Source of the DNA: Dyella_B sp035690825
GTDB lineage: Bacteria > Pseudomonadota > Gammaproteobacteria > Xanthomonadales > Rhodanobacteraceae
NCBI RefSeq assembly: GCF_051954575.1
Contig: NZ_JBQCHP010000183.1
Span: 1-64,000 of the forward strand
Direction: 5' to 3'
DNA length: 64,000 nucleotides
The position numbers and the translations under genes were made by a program. The notes under the pieces are model-generated. The model had not been told where the DNA came from. It was given only the letters and a program-made list of their open reading frames with translations, and ran no database searches. Shown one piece after another: positions 45,116 through 53,895 of this stretch; position 1 is the first letter of the stretch; the number at the start of each line of letters is the position of its first letter.

Positions 45116-46995
45116 GCCCGTCCAGCGCCACGCCCGAGCTGATCCTGCGCGGCGGCCGCTTTACCACGCTCGATAGCGGCAAGCCGACCGCCAGCGCAGT
45201 GGCGATCACAGCCGGGCGTTTCAGTGCGGTCGGCAGCGATCAGGAGATCATGGCGCTGGCCGGTTTCGACACGCGCGTGATCGATCTGCACGGCCGCCTC
45301 GTGCTGCCGGGTTTGATCGACAATCACCTGCACATCATCCGCGGCGGCCTGAACTTCAATATGGAGTTGCGCTGGGACGGCGTGCGCTCGCTGGCCGACG
45401 CGATGGACATGTTGCGGCGGCAGGTGGCGATCACCCCAGCACCGCAATGGGTACGCGTGGTGGGCGGCTTTACCGAGCACCAATTTGTGGAGAAACGCCT
45501 GCCGACGCTGGCGGAACTCAACGCGGTGGCGCCGGAGACGCCGGTGTTCCTGCTGCACCTGTACGATCGCGCGCTGTTGAACGCCGCCGCGCTCAAGGCC
45601 GTCGGCTATACGAAAGACACGCCCGAGCCGCCCGGTGGCCACATCGAACGCGACAGCGCGGGCAACCCTACCGGGCTGCTGCTGGCCAAACCCAACGCCG
45701 CCATTCTGTACGCAACCCTGGCGAAGGGGCCGAAGCTTCCGTTCGATTACCAGCTCAACTCCACGCGCCATTTCATGCGCGAACTCAATCGCCTGGGCGT
45801 CACCGGCGCGATCGACGCGGGCGGCGGCTTCCAGAACTATCCGGACGACTACGAAGTGATCCGCAAGCTGTCGCAGGAAGGGCAGCTCACCATTCGCCTG
45901 GCGTACAACCTGTTCACGCAAAAGCCCAAGGCCGAGAAGGACGATTTCCTCAACTGGACGCAGTCCTCCCGCTACAAGCAGGGCGACGACTATTTCCGCC
46001 ACAACGGCGCCGGCGAGATGCTGGTGTTTTCCGCCGCGGATTTCGAGGACTTCCGCCAGCCGCGCCCGGACCTGCCGTCGAGCATGGAAGGCGAACTGGA
46101 AGACGTAGTGCGCATCCTGGCGGAAAACCGCTGGCCATGGCGCCTGCACGCCACCTATGACGAAACCATTCATCGCGCGCTCAATGTATTCGAGCGGGTC
46201 AATCGGGATATTCCGCTCAAGGGCCTGAACTGGTTCTTCGATCACGCCGAAACCATTTCCGACCGCTCCATCGATCGCATTGCAGCCCTGGGCGGCGGCA
46301 TTGCCGTGCAGCATCGCATGGCCTACCAGGGCGAATATTTCGTGGAACGCTACGGCGCCGAAGCGGCAGCGATCACGCCGCCGGTGGCGCGCATGCTGGA
46401 AAAAGGCGTGCGCGTTTCGGCCGGCACGGATGCCACGCGCGTGGCGTCCTACAACCCGTGGGTGTCGTTGTCGTGGCTGGTCACCGGCAAGACGGTCGGC
46501 GGTATGCGCATCTATCCGCAGCGCAATTGCCTGGATCGCGAAACCGCATTGCGCATGTGGACGCAATACGTGACGTGGTTTTCCGACGAGGAAGGCAAGA
46601 AAGGGCAGATCAAGGTCGGGCAGCTTGCGGACCTGATCGTGCCCAGCCGCGATTACTTCGCCTGCGCGGAGCAGGACATCGCCGATATGTCCTCGCATCT
46701 GACCATGGTGGGCGGCAAGGTCGTGTACGCGGCGGACGTCTTCAAGCACCTGGATGAAGCGCCGCCACCGCCGGCGATGCCGAACTGGTCGCCGGTGCGC
46801 ATGTTCGGCGGTTACGGCGGGTGGGACGATCCCAAGCCGGTCGCGGCCAAAACGCGGCATGCCTGCGGTTGCGCGAACGGCTGCGCCGTCCACGGGCATG
46901 AGCACATCCATGCCTGGTCGAAGCAACTGCCGGTGCGCGAGGCGGATCTGAAATCGTTCTGGGGCGCGCTCGGCTGCGCCTGCTGGGCGGTGTAG
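45112..46995 (+). CDS. Metal-dependent amidohydrolase (YtcJ-like)
   Basis: From ATG 45112 the 627-residue protein starts ELILRGGRFTTLDSGKPTAS. It has the zinc motif VLPGLIDNHLHIIRG (H-x-H), a later His in FDHAETIS, and Asp in VSAGTDATRVASYNPW. This matches the YtcJ/N-substituted formamide deformylase branch. An unusual Cys/His-rich C-terminal tail (HACGCANGCAVHGHEHIH, near residues 582-599) is not part of the core fold and might bind metal. It is translationally coupled to XapX and followed two bases later by a DoxX-family gene. Confidence 0.88.
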   Translation: MSPSSATPELILRGGRFTTLDSGKPTASAVAITAGRFSAVGSDQEIMALAGFDTRVIDLHGRLVLPGLIDNHLHIIRGGLNFNMELRWDGVRSLADAMDMLRRQVAITPAPQWVRVVGGFTEHQFVEKRLPTLAELNAVAPETPVFLLHLYDRALLNAAALKAVGYTKDTPEPPGGHIERDSAGNPTGLLLAKPNAAILYATLAKGPKLPFDYQLNSTRHFMRELNRLGVTGAIDAGGGFQNYPDDYEVIRKLSQEGQLTIRLAYNLFTQKPKAEKDDFLNWTQSSRYKQGDDYFRHNGAGEMLVFSAADFEDFRQPRPDLPSSMEGELEDVVRILAENRWPWRLHATYDETIHRALNVFERVNRDIPLKGLNWFFDHAETISDRSIDRIAALGGGIAVQHRMAYQGEYFVERYGAEAAAITPPVARMLEKGVRVSAGTDATRVASYNPWVSLSWLVTGKTVGGMRIYPQRNCLDRETALRMWTQYVTWFSDEEGKKGQIKVGQLADLIVPSRDYFACAEQDIADMSSHLTMVGGKVVYAADVFKHLDEAPPPPAMPNWSPVRMFGGYGGWDDPKPVAAKTRHACGCANGCAVHGHEHIHAWSKQLPVREADLKSFWGALGCACWAV

Positions 46996-46997
46996 CC

Positions 46998-47450
46998 ATG
47001 GCTGTCGCACACCGTCATGCCGATACGCCGGCGTTGATCGGCGCCATGCTCGCTTCGCCTTGCACGCTGGTGCTGGCACGCATCGCCCTCACGCTGCCGT
47101 ATTGGTGGAGCGGCACCGACAAGCTTCTCCATCCCGCCGCCGCGCTGGCGGAAATGCACGGCATGGGCTTTCCCGCATCGTGGTGGTTGTACGGCTTGCT
47201 GCTGATGGTGCAGCTCGGCGGCTCGCTGTCGATCATCGCCAATCGCTACGCGTGGCTTGGCGCCGGCGTGCTCGGGGGATTCACGGCTTTCGTGACCTGC
47301 GTGGCACACGCGTTCTGGAAGCTGGAAGGCGCGCAACGCTTTGCGGAAATGAACATTTTCATGGAACACACGGCGCTGATCGGCGGCATGGCGTTTGCCG
47401 CCATGCATGGCTACACCATCAAGCAACGCGCCCGGGCACTTCGTCTTTGA
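46998..47450 (+). CDS. DoxX-family membrane protein
   Basis: A 150-residue protein with four hydrophobic helices, typical Arg in helix 1 (VLARIALTLPYWWSGTDKLL), WWLYGLLLMVQLGGSLSII and a final HTALIGGMAFAAM. DoxX-family members are integral membrane proteins of redox or detoxification complexes. It is tightly linked in the cluster. Confidence 0.82.
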   Translation: MAVAHRHADTPALIGAMLASPCTLVLARIALTLPYWWSGTDKLLHPAAALAEMHGMGFPASWWLYGLLLMVQLGGSLSIIANRYAWLGAGVLGGFTAFVTCVAHAFWKLEGAQRFAEMNIFMEHTALIGGMAFAAMHGYTIKQRARALRL

Positions 47451-47467
47451 ATCGGTAAGGAGTTCAC

Positions 47468-48376
47468 ATGATCGGCGCAACACGCAACACACTCAGGTCG
47501 GGCTGGCTTGCGGCATCGCTGCTGGCGCTGCTTTCCAGCTCCGGCGCTTTCGCCAGGCAGGCGCCGGGCATTGCGGTCGGCGCGCAATACGACACCACGC
47601 ACGTGTATGTGGCGCCGGCCGATTTCGATGCCTTCGTCAACAGCTTCATCGCCACCTTCGGCGGCAAGCCCTCGCCGCGCGGCACCTTCAACGTGCTGCC
47701 CGTTCCGAGCAACACGCAAGCGCAATATGTATGGACGCCGGTCGGCACCTTGTCGAGCTTCGCCTTCCTCACGCCGATTCCCTATCCGTTCGGCCAGGAG
47801 CGCACAGGCTACCTGGTGACCGACATGGATGAGGCGTTGAAGCAGGCCCGCGCGGCGGGTGCCGAAGTGGTCGTGGACAAGTTCAAGGATCCGATCGGCT
47901 ACGACGCGGTGATCCAGTGGCCGGGCGGCGTAAAGATGCAGCTGTATTGGCACTTCACCGCGCCGCATTACGATGCGTTGGACACCGTGCCGGACAATCG
48001 CGTCTACGTCTCGGCGGACGCCGCCGATACCTTCGTGCGCGACTTCCTGCGCTTCTCGCACGGCAAGGTGGTTGCCGACGATCGTCATGCGGATGCCGGC
48101 GAACTGGGCAAGCCGGGGCAGACGTATCGCCGCATTCGCATCGAATCCGGATTCGGAAAGATGCAGGTCAACGTGACCGATGGGCACCTGCCGTATCCGT
48201 TCGGACATGAGATCAGCGGTTATGAGGTGAAGGATCTCGACGCGACGGTGGCGAAGGCCACGGCGGCAGGGGCGAAGGTGTTGTCGCCGGTGTATGCGTC
48301 CGCTGATCGCAGGTCGGTCGTGGTGGAGTTTCCGGGTGGGTATGTTGCGGAGATTCATGCGTTGAAGGCGCACTGA
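47468..48376 (+). CDS. Exported VOC-fold protein with two glyoxalase-like modules
   Basis: The 302-residue protein has a signal peptide (to GAFA). Two related halves follow: THVYVAPADFDAFVNSFIA and later RVYVSADAADTFVRDFLRF. The strand block GYLVTDMDEALKQARAAGAE in the first half matches GYEVKDLDATVAKATAAGAK in the second. This is the tandem betaalphabeta3 layout of VOC enzymes. Export is unusual for this fold. AAGGAG lies just upstream. Last gene of the tight part of the cluster before a family 2 repeat. Confidence 0.8.
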   Translation: MIGATRNTLRSGWLAASLLALLSSSGAFARQAPGIAVGAQYDTTHVYVAPADFDAFVNSFIATFGGKPSPRGTFNVLPVPSNTQAQYVWTPVGTLSSFAFLTPIPYPFGQERTGYLVTDMDEALKQARAAGAEVVVDKFKDPIGYDAVIQWPGGVKMQLYWHFTAPHYDALDTVPDNRVYVSADAADTFVRDFLRFSHGKVVADDRHADAGELGKPGQTYRRIRIESGFGKMQVNVTDGHLPYPFGHEISGYEVKDLDATVAKATAAGAKVLSPVYASADRRSVVVEFPGGYVAEIHALKAH

Positions 48377-48410
48377 TAGCGGGCTGGCCATGACGCTCGA
48401 TCAACCCTCA

Positions 48411-48582
48411 CCGTCATTCCGGCGAACGCCGGAATCCAGTCTAAATGCGGTGTGCGAAGCACTCGAAATCGGCTTTTTGTGTCCTTCGGACGCGTGTTTG
48501 AACTGGATTCCTCGCTCCTCAGAGCCGAGCACATCCATGTGCTCTCCCCGCGTGCCGGCGTTCGCCGGAATGACGGTGAGGC
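48411..48582. repeat. CGTCATTCCGG inverted repeat (family 2), copy c
   Basis: Begins CCGTCATTCCGGCGAACGCC and ends GGCGTTCGCCGGAATGACGG with TGAGG. The central part differs from the copies at 3386 and 56617. Confidence 0.85.
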
Positions 48583-48640
48583 GTGACCGAGCTATTTCGA
48601 AAAGTCATGCAGCTGCCTGATTAGACGTAGCGAGGAATCC

Positions 48641-50071
48641 ATGCGCAGCAACTGCCTCACTACGAATCGCTATTCAATCATCCTGACGTTATTGATGGGC
48701 GCTCTCTCCCATTCTGCGGCTGCCGAAGCGCAAGAAGCCATCGACCAGACCGCACCCCAACGCCCCGCCATCAACTTCTATCGCTGGCAGGAAGACTGGT
48801 CCGCGCTGGCCGATCCACGCGTGCGTCGCGAGTGGGGCGATGCACTGAAATACATCCCGCTTTCCAAAACCGATCCCAAGCAATATCTATCTTTCGGCTT
48901 CACGCTGAGGGAACGCGCCGTCAGCGTGGACCCGGCGCAGCTCGGCGTGCGGCACGGACAGCATCAGACATATCTGTTGCATCGCCTGGAACTCCACGCC
49001 GATGCACACCTCACCGACAACACGCGCATCTTCGTGCAGTTGGAAAACGCGCTTGCTCCGAATCTCGCCCGACCTGGCCCGGTCGACGCCAACCGCCTCG
49101 ATCTTCGCCTGGCGTTCCTGGATAACCAGCATGAGGTCGACGGCGGCCTGTTCAAATGGCGCATCGGCCGCCAGGAAATCGCTTTCGACCTGCAGCGTTT
49201 CGTGTCCGTCCGCGATGGTCCCAACGTGCGCCAGGCGTACGATGCCATCTGGGCCGACTACGAACGAAACGGCTGGCGCATCAGCAGCTTCGCCAGCCAG
49301 CCGGTGCACTATCGCAACGACCGCAACTTCGACGATTACAGCAACCGCCATCTGTTGTTCGGTGGCGTTCGCGTGCAACGACGCGTGACGGCAAACAGCG
49401 AAGTCAGCCTGAGTTTTTCCGACTTTCGCCAAAGTGACGTGCACATCCTGGCCGGCGCCGGCGATGAAGAACGCAAGAACCTGGACGTGCACTACGACGG
49501 CCAGGCCGGCGTGGTGGATTGGGATGTGGAAGGCATGAAGCAGGGCGGCAGCATCGGCCGCAGGGATGTGGATGCATGGGCGTTTGGATCGTTGGCCGGC
49601 ATCACCTTCAAGGACACGGCGTGGAGCCCACGCGTCGGCATGCAGTTCGATGCGGCGTCCGGAGATCGCCATCTGGGCGACCAGCACGTCGGCACGTTCA
49701 ATCCGCTCTTTCCCAACGGCTATTACGTCACCTTGTCCGGCTATACCGGCTACAGCAACTTCATCCATCTGAAGCCGTCGCTTGCACTGGCGCCGGCGAC
49801 GGGCGTGAAGCTGGTGGCGGCCATCGGCATGCTATGGCGGCAAACAACGCAGGATGCCGTATACGTGCAACCGAATATCCCCATACCGGGAACGGCGGGA
49901 AGGCCGGGCCGGCGCACCGGCAGCTATGCGCAGTTGCAATTCAATTGGGTTGCCGCGCGCAATCTCACGTTCGGACTGGAAGCCGATCGTTATTTCATCG
50001 CCCAGGCCGTGCGTGGCGCGGGCGGGCACGATTCCAGCTATTTTGGCGCGGACGTGCGCTGGGGCTGGTAA
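48641..50071 (+). CDS. Alginate-export-family outer-membrane porin
   Basis: The 476-residue protein has a signal peptide (to AAAEA) and the conserved N-terminal block FYRWQEDWSALADP...DALKYIPLS. It then shows the barrel strands of the AlgE-like family (for example QYLSFGFTLRERAVSV, FKWRIGRQEIAFD) and ends DVRWGW. Relatives outside alginate operons are substrate-selective porins. Placed after the amidohydrolase group, it may let the substrate enter. The next gene starts 13 bases later. Confidence 0.85.
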   Translation: MRSNCLTTNRYSIILTLLMGALSHSAAAEAQEAIDQTAPQRPAINFYRWQEDWSALADPRVRREWGDALKYIPLSKTDPKQYLSFGFTLRERAVSVDPAQLGVRHGQHQTYLLHRLELHADAHLTDNTRIFVQLENALAPNLARPGPVDANRLDLRLAFLDNQHEVDGGLFKWRIGRQEIAFDLQRFVSVRDGPNVRQAYDAIWADYERNGWRISSFASQPVHYRNDRNFDDYSNRHLLFGGVRVQRRVTANSEVSLSFSDFRQSDVHILAGAGDEERKNLDVHYDGQAGVVDWDVEGMKQGGSIGRRDVDAWAFGSLAGITFKDTAWSPRVGMQFDAASGDRHLGDQHVGTFNPLFPNGYYVTLSGYTGYSNFIHLKPSLALAPATGVKLVAAIGMLWRQTTQDAVYVQPNIPIPGTAGRPGRRTGSYAQLQFNWVAARNLTFGLEADRYFIAQAVRGAGGHDSSYFGADVRWGW

Positions 50072-50084
50072 CGGAGACGCCGAC

Positions 50085-50759
50085 ATGCAACGACCATCGC
50101 TCGCGACCTTGCTCAGCTTCAACGCGGGGTATGTGGATACCGCCGGCTTCCTCGCACTGCACGGCCTGTTCACCGCGCACGTCACCGGCAACTTCGTCAC
50201 GCTCGGTGCGGCGCTTGTGCTGGGCACCGGCGGAGTGATCGCCAAGCTGCTGGCGCTGCCGGTCTTCTGCGCCGTGGTGATGGCCGCACGTTTGCTCCAT
50301 TACGTACTGGTGGATCGTGATGTTCGCGTGCTGCGCGCCATCCTGCTGGTGCAGACGCTGTTGCTGCTGCTCGGTGCGGCGTTGGCGTGGCGCTACGGGC
50401 CGTTCGCCGATGGCGACAGCCGCACCGCGATAGCGACCGGCCTGGTACTGGTCGCCGCCATGGCGATGCAGAACGCAGCGCAGCGTGTGCACCTGGCGAA
50501 GATGCCGCCGACCACGCTGATGACCGGCACGACCACGCAGATCATGCTGGATCTTGCGGACAAGCTGCATGGCGTCGACGGCGAACAGAAGGCCACGGTC
50601 GACCAGCGGCTGTCGCGCATGGTTACGAGTGTCGGCGCATTTGCATTGGGGTGTGCGGCGGGCGCGATCTGCTATCACCTGTTCGACGTCAAATGCTTCC
50701 TGCTGCTGCCCGTGGTAGCGTTGCTCGGGTTTTGGCATCGCGATGCCGCGATCGATTGA
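50085..50759 (+). CDS. YoaK-family membrane protein (DUF1275)
   Basis: From ATG 50085 (ACGGAGACG upstream) the 224-residue protein has about six helices. The N-terminal signature is LLSFNAGYVDTAGFLALHGLFTAHVTGN, typical of DUF1275. TTLMTGTTTQIMLDLADKL in the second half is also family-specific. The function is unknown; a transporter role has been proposed. It is linked to the porin upstream. Confidence 0.88.
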   Translation: MQRPSLATLLSFNAGYVDTAGFLALHGLFTAHVTGNFVTLGAALVLGTGGVIAKLLALPVFCAVVMAARLLHYVLVDRDVRVLRAILLVQTLLLLLGAALAWRYGPFADGDSRTAIATGLVLVAAMAMQNAAQRVHLAKMPPTTLMTGTTTQIMLDLADKLHGVDGEQKATVDQRLSRMVTSVGAFALGCAAGAICYHLFDVKCFLLLPVVALLGFWHRDAAID

Positions 50760-50821
50760 GTGAGCGGCCTACGGCGCTCAATCGCGTGCATGCTTGGCAA
50801 ATTCCTCCGCCGCCTAATTCA

Positions 50822-51025
50822 CTACTCCAGCGCATCGGCATGGATCGCGGCCAGATAAGCTTCGAGGCGGTCTCCCAGGCCCCTTTCAAGCAGTTCGCAT
50901 GGCTTGAGGCCGCCCAAGGCCACAAGCGCTTCGCTGTACCACCATTCCCACACGCGCTCCTCGTCGGGTTCGATGGCGCAAGCCAATTGCCAAATGCGAT
51001 TGATCTGCAGCTCGGATGGATTCAT
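50822..51025 (-). CDS. Small MbcA/ParS/Xre-type toxin-binding-domain protein
   Basis: A 67-residue protein (MNPSELQINRIWQLACAI...). Its C-terminal half, EALVALGGLKPCELLERGLGDRLEAYLAAI, matches the DUF2384 'toxin-binding' fold of the MbcA/ParS/Xre antitoxins: a helix, then L.G.TP.ELL..G....V..YL. There is no N-terminal helix-turn-helix and no RES-domain toxin neighbour. It may be a solitary domain or a remnant. The ribosome site is weak. It lies 25 bases after the ABM gene on the same strand. Confidence 0.6.
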   Translation of the reverse strand: MNPSELQINRIWQLACAIEPDEERVWEWWYSEALVALGGLKPCELLERGLGDRLEAYLAAIHADALE

Positions 51026-51050
51026 GGATGCAAAAAGGTCTGGTGCAGGG

Positions 51051-51350
51051 CTAATCCTTCGAGAGCACCTCGTAATGCCGCATCTCTTCGATCTGTTGAA
51101 CGTAAGGTCTGACCAGCGCAAAGAAACGTTGGAACACGGCGCTGCTGCGAAAGCCCCGCATATGCCCATCGATCGAATCCCACTCGATGCGAACGACGTA
51201 GCTGACCGGTTCATCCACGCAACGCGACAGCTCGTAACGCAGGCAGTGGGGCGATGTAGCAAGCACCGCGCCGGCGTTGGCGTAATCTTGCTCGAAGGCC
51301 TCGGCTCCGGTAGCCGCAACCTTGTAACGGATATACTCGACCACCATCAC
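51051..51350 (-). CDS. ABM-family (antibiotic biosynthesis monooxygenase-like) protein
   Basis: A 99-residue protein MMVVEYIRYKVAATGAEAFEQ...LRYELSRCVDEPVSYVVRIEWDSIDGHMRGFRSSAVFQRFFALV, the ferredoxin-like ABM dimer fold of quinol monooxygenases and haem-degrading relatives. The substrate is unknown. It starts at 51350 or at the next ATG. It is divergent from the LysR regulator at 51475, the usual layout for a LysR target. Confidence 0.82.
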   Translation of the reverse strand: MMVVEYIRYKVAATGAEAFEQDYANAGAVLATSPHCLRYELSRCVDEPVSYVVRIEWDSIDGHMRGFRSSAVFQRFFALVRPYVQQIEEMRHYEVLSKD

Positions 51351-51474
51351 AGTCTCCCGTACTGAAAACCAGCCATCCCGTTAAGTTCCCCGTGCCATCG
51401 CGCTGATTCTGGGCACGCTTGCGATAAGCGTCTATGCCGGCCAGCGTCGAAACTGTTGTGAACTACAGGAACAA

Positions 51475-52443
51475 ATGAATACCGCCAGCAATGATCCCAT
51501 CGATCTGTTCAAGGTCCTAAAGTGGTTTGCCACGGTGTATGAGCTTGGTAGTTTCTCCGCTGCAGCGCGCGTGCTGAGCGTCACGCCCGGTGCGGTCAGC
51601 AAACAGATCGGCGTGTTTGAAGATTCGCTCGGCTGCAGGCTGTTTCAGCGCACTACGCGCTCGCTTTCGGTCACCGAAGAAGGGCGGCGCTTGTACGCGC
51701 TGACCCAGCAGCCCGCGCAGCAGATCGAAGAAGCCCTGGCCAGCCTGTCTTCGGAGAAAGGCCAACTCAGGGGCACCGTGAAGGTATCGCTGCCGATTGC
51801 CTTCAGTCGCACTGTCCTGCTGCCCGCGCTCAAGCGGTTTCAGGAGCGTTTTCCCGAAATCAGCCTCGATCTGCATTTCGAGAACCGGCATGTTGACCTG
51901 ATATCCGAAGGCTACGACTGCGCGATCGGACAGCAGCGCGATACCGATTCCAGCATCATCGCCAGGCCGCTTGCGCCGTTGGTGCTGATCCTGTGTGCGT
52001 CGCCCGCTTATCTCGCAAAGCATGGCAAAACCCTTGCTGCCGAAAATCTGGAAAGGCATGCCTTGATCGCGTTTCGCTCGCCCACCAAAGGGCGGGTCGA
52101 AGCATGGACGTTGCAAGGCGCAGGCAAGGAGCTGGTCATCCAGCCGCGCTCGCGTCTAATGGTGACGGATACTGAAGCGCAGACCGAGTTTGCAGCGGCA
52201 GGTTGCGGCATCACCTTGCTGGGCGCACACCACGCGTTGCCGCTGATCGAGCAAGGCAAGCTGGAACGTGTGCTTCCGCAGTTCTCCGCTCAGCGCGGGG
52301 ATATCTGCATCTACTACCCTGCGCGCAAGAACCTGCCGCGCCGTGTGTCGAGTTTCGTTGAATTCGTGATCGCCGAAGCGCGCGGCAGCGGCGTGGTCAA
52401 GCACATGAAGGCGATCGTCGACAAAAAGGCGCCGGCTGGCTGA
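51475..52443 (+). CDS. LysR-family transcriptional regulator
   Basis: The 322-residue protein has an N-terminal winged helix (FATVYELGSFSAAARVLSVTPGAVSKQIGVFEDSLG, about 15-50). The LysR effector domain follows (LRGTVKVSLPIAFSRTVLLP, VDLISEGYDCAIGQQRDTDS). It is divergent from the ABM gene, its probable target, with about 120 bases between them. It is not adjacent to the 43-50 kb catabolic cluster. Confidence 0.92.
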   Translation: MNTASNDPIDLFKVLKWFATVYELGSFSAAARVLSVTPGAVSKQIGVFEDSLGCRLFQRTTRSLSVTEEGRRLYALTQQPAQQIEEALASLSSEKGQLRGTVKVSLPIAFSRTVLLPALKRFQERFPEISLDLHFENRHVDLISEGYDCAIGQQRDTDSSIIARPLAPLVLILCASPAYLAKHGKTLAAENLERHALIAFRSPTKGRVEAWTLQGAGKELVIQPRSRLMVTDTEAQTEFAAAGCGITLLGAHHALPLIEQGKLERVLPQFSAQRGDICIYYPARKNLPRRVSSFVEFVIAEARGSGVVKHMKAIVDKKAPAG

Positions 52444-52657
52444 ACCGGGGTTCTTCGCCCACGCGGGCCGGCTTGCATAACTCTACTTCTAGCCGGGATC
52501 AGGTTAGGTATTTCGCGGCCACGTGGTATCCGGTTCTTCGCATTACCCAACGAAAGACACATGGCGCCTTGGATAATGTCGCTGGAGGACACATAGAGGC
52601 TGGCAGCTGCGGCATGCAAGCCCAAGCACAAGTCTCAAAACGCCTCAGAGGTATCCC

Positions 52658-53740
52658 ATGCCACGCTCCCGCCAATCGTTCCAAGGACTTCGCCTGGAGC
52701 GCATGCGCGCTTCAAGGCAATACGCCGATGGCGGGTTCATCAATACCTATCCGGCAAGCACGTTGCGCGATCTGCAACAGAAGACCTCGCTGGTCGACTT
52801 CATGTTTCGCGACAAGGAACATCGCGTGCCTTCGCGCCCGTTGCCCTCGCTCGATCCGCGCGCGGCATGGACGCGCCGCGTGCAATCGGGTTTGCGCACG
52901 ACCTGGCTCGGCCATTCCACCGTGCTGCTGGAAATCGACGGGCGGCGCGTGCTGACCGATCCGGTGTGGGGCGATCGCGCATCGCCGTTTTCGTTCCTGG
53001 GGCCCAAGCGCTTCCAGCCGGTGCCGGTGGCGATCGACGCATTGCCGCCGCTGGATGCGATCGTGATCTCGCACGATCATTACGATCATCTGGATTACGT
53101 GAGCATTCGCGCGCTTGCCGCGTTGAACGTGCCTTTCATTACATCGCTGGGTGTGGGCGCGCATCTGGAAACCTGGGGCGTGCCGCCGGACCGCATCATC
53201 GAACTCGATTGGTGGGAAAGCACCACGATCGTCGACGGGCTGACCATCACCGCCGCACCGTCGCATCACTTTTCCGGGCGCGGCTTGAAGGATCGCAACA
53301 CCACGCTGTGGTCTTCGTTCGTGATGCGTGGCGATCGGCATGCGGTGTTCTTCAGCGGTGACACTGGCCTCTCGCCATTGTTTACGGAAATCGGCCAGCG
53401 GCTGGGGCCGTTCGACCTGGTGATGATCGAAGTCGGCGCGTTCCATCCTTCCTGGGGCAGCATTCATCTCGGCCCGGAAAACGCACTGCAGGCGTGGGCG
53501 CAACTGGGCAGCGGACGGTTCCTGCCGGTGCACTGGGCCACCTTCAACCTGGCGATGCATCCGTGGGCGGAACCGGCCGAAGTGCTGTATGCCCAATCGC
53601 CGGAAGGCCTGGTGATGCCGCTGCTCGGCGAGCCGTTCGAGCCGGATCACGCCGAAGCCGTGCAGCCGTGGTGGCGCAAGCTGGTGCAGGAACCTCGCAA
53701 GCATGCACCGCTGCAGATGGCGTCGAAGCCGTCCCGCTAA
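52658..53740 (+). CDS. MBL-fold metallo-hydrolase (NAPE-PLD/UlaG-like)
   Basis: The 360-residue protein has TTWLGHSTVLLEIDGRRVLTDPVWGDRASP, the metal motif VISHDHYDHLD (H-x-H-x-D-H), then SHHFSGRG, FFSGDTGLSP and PVHWATFNLAMHPW. This is the layout of the NAPE-PLD-like branch, often phosphodiesterases. Substrate unknown. Upstream bases 52444-52657 hold no gene that I can see. Single gene. Confidence 0.88.
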   Translation: MPRSRQSFQGLRLERMRASRQYADGGFINTYPASTLRDLQQKTSLVDFMFRDKEHRVPSRPLPSLDPRAAWTRRVQSGLRTTWLGHSTVLLEIDGRRVLTDPVWGDRASPFSFLGPKRFQPVPVAIDALPPLDAIVISHDHYDHLDYVSIRALAALNVPFITSLGVGAHLETWGVPPDRIIELDWWESTTIVDGLTITAAPSHHFSGRGLKDRNTTLWSSFVMRGDRHAVFFSGDTGLSPLFTEIGQRLGPFDLVMIEVGAFHPSWGSIHLGPENALQAWAQLGSGRFLPVHWATFNLAMHPWAEPAEVLYAQSPEGLVMPLLGEPFEPDHAEAVQPWWRKLVQEPRKHAPLQMASKPSR

Positions 53741-53895
53741 TAGCGCAACACTGCCGTCCGTGCTGTGACGGCGTGCGCGCATTGATCGTGATGGCTTGAT
53801 CTACCATCGATCCAAAGGGGCTTGCTGGCGCCCCCGTTCGTAGCCGTCCCGCTCCAAACAGCTCGGACGACGGTTATGACCTCGTTGGGGGAATC

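Noticed and set aside
51051..51319. 165-codon minus-strand frame joining the ParS-like protein to sequence inside the ABM gene
   Set aside because: Its first about 98 residues overlap the ABM gene in another frame; the toxin-binding domain alone from ATG 51025 is more likely.
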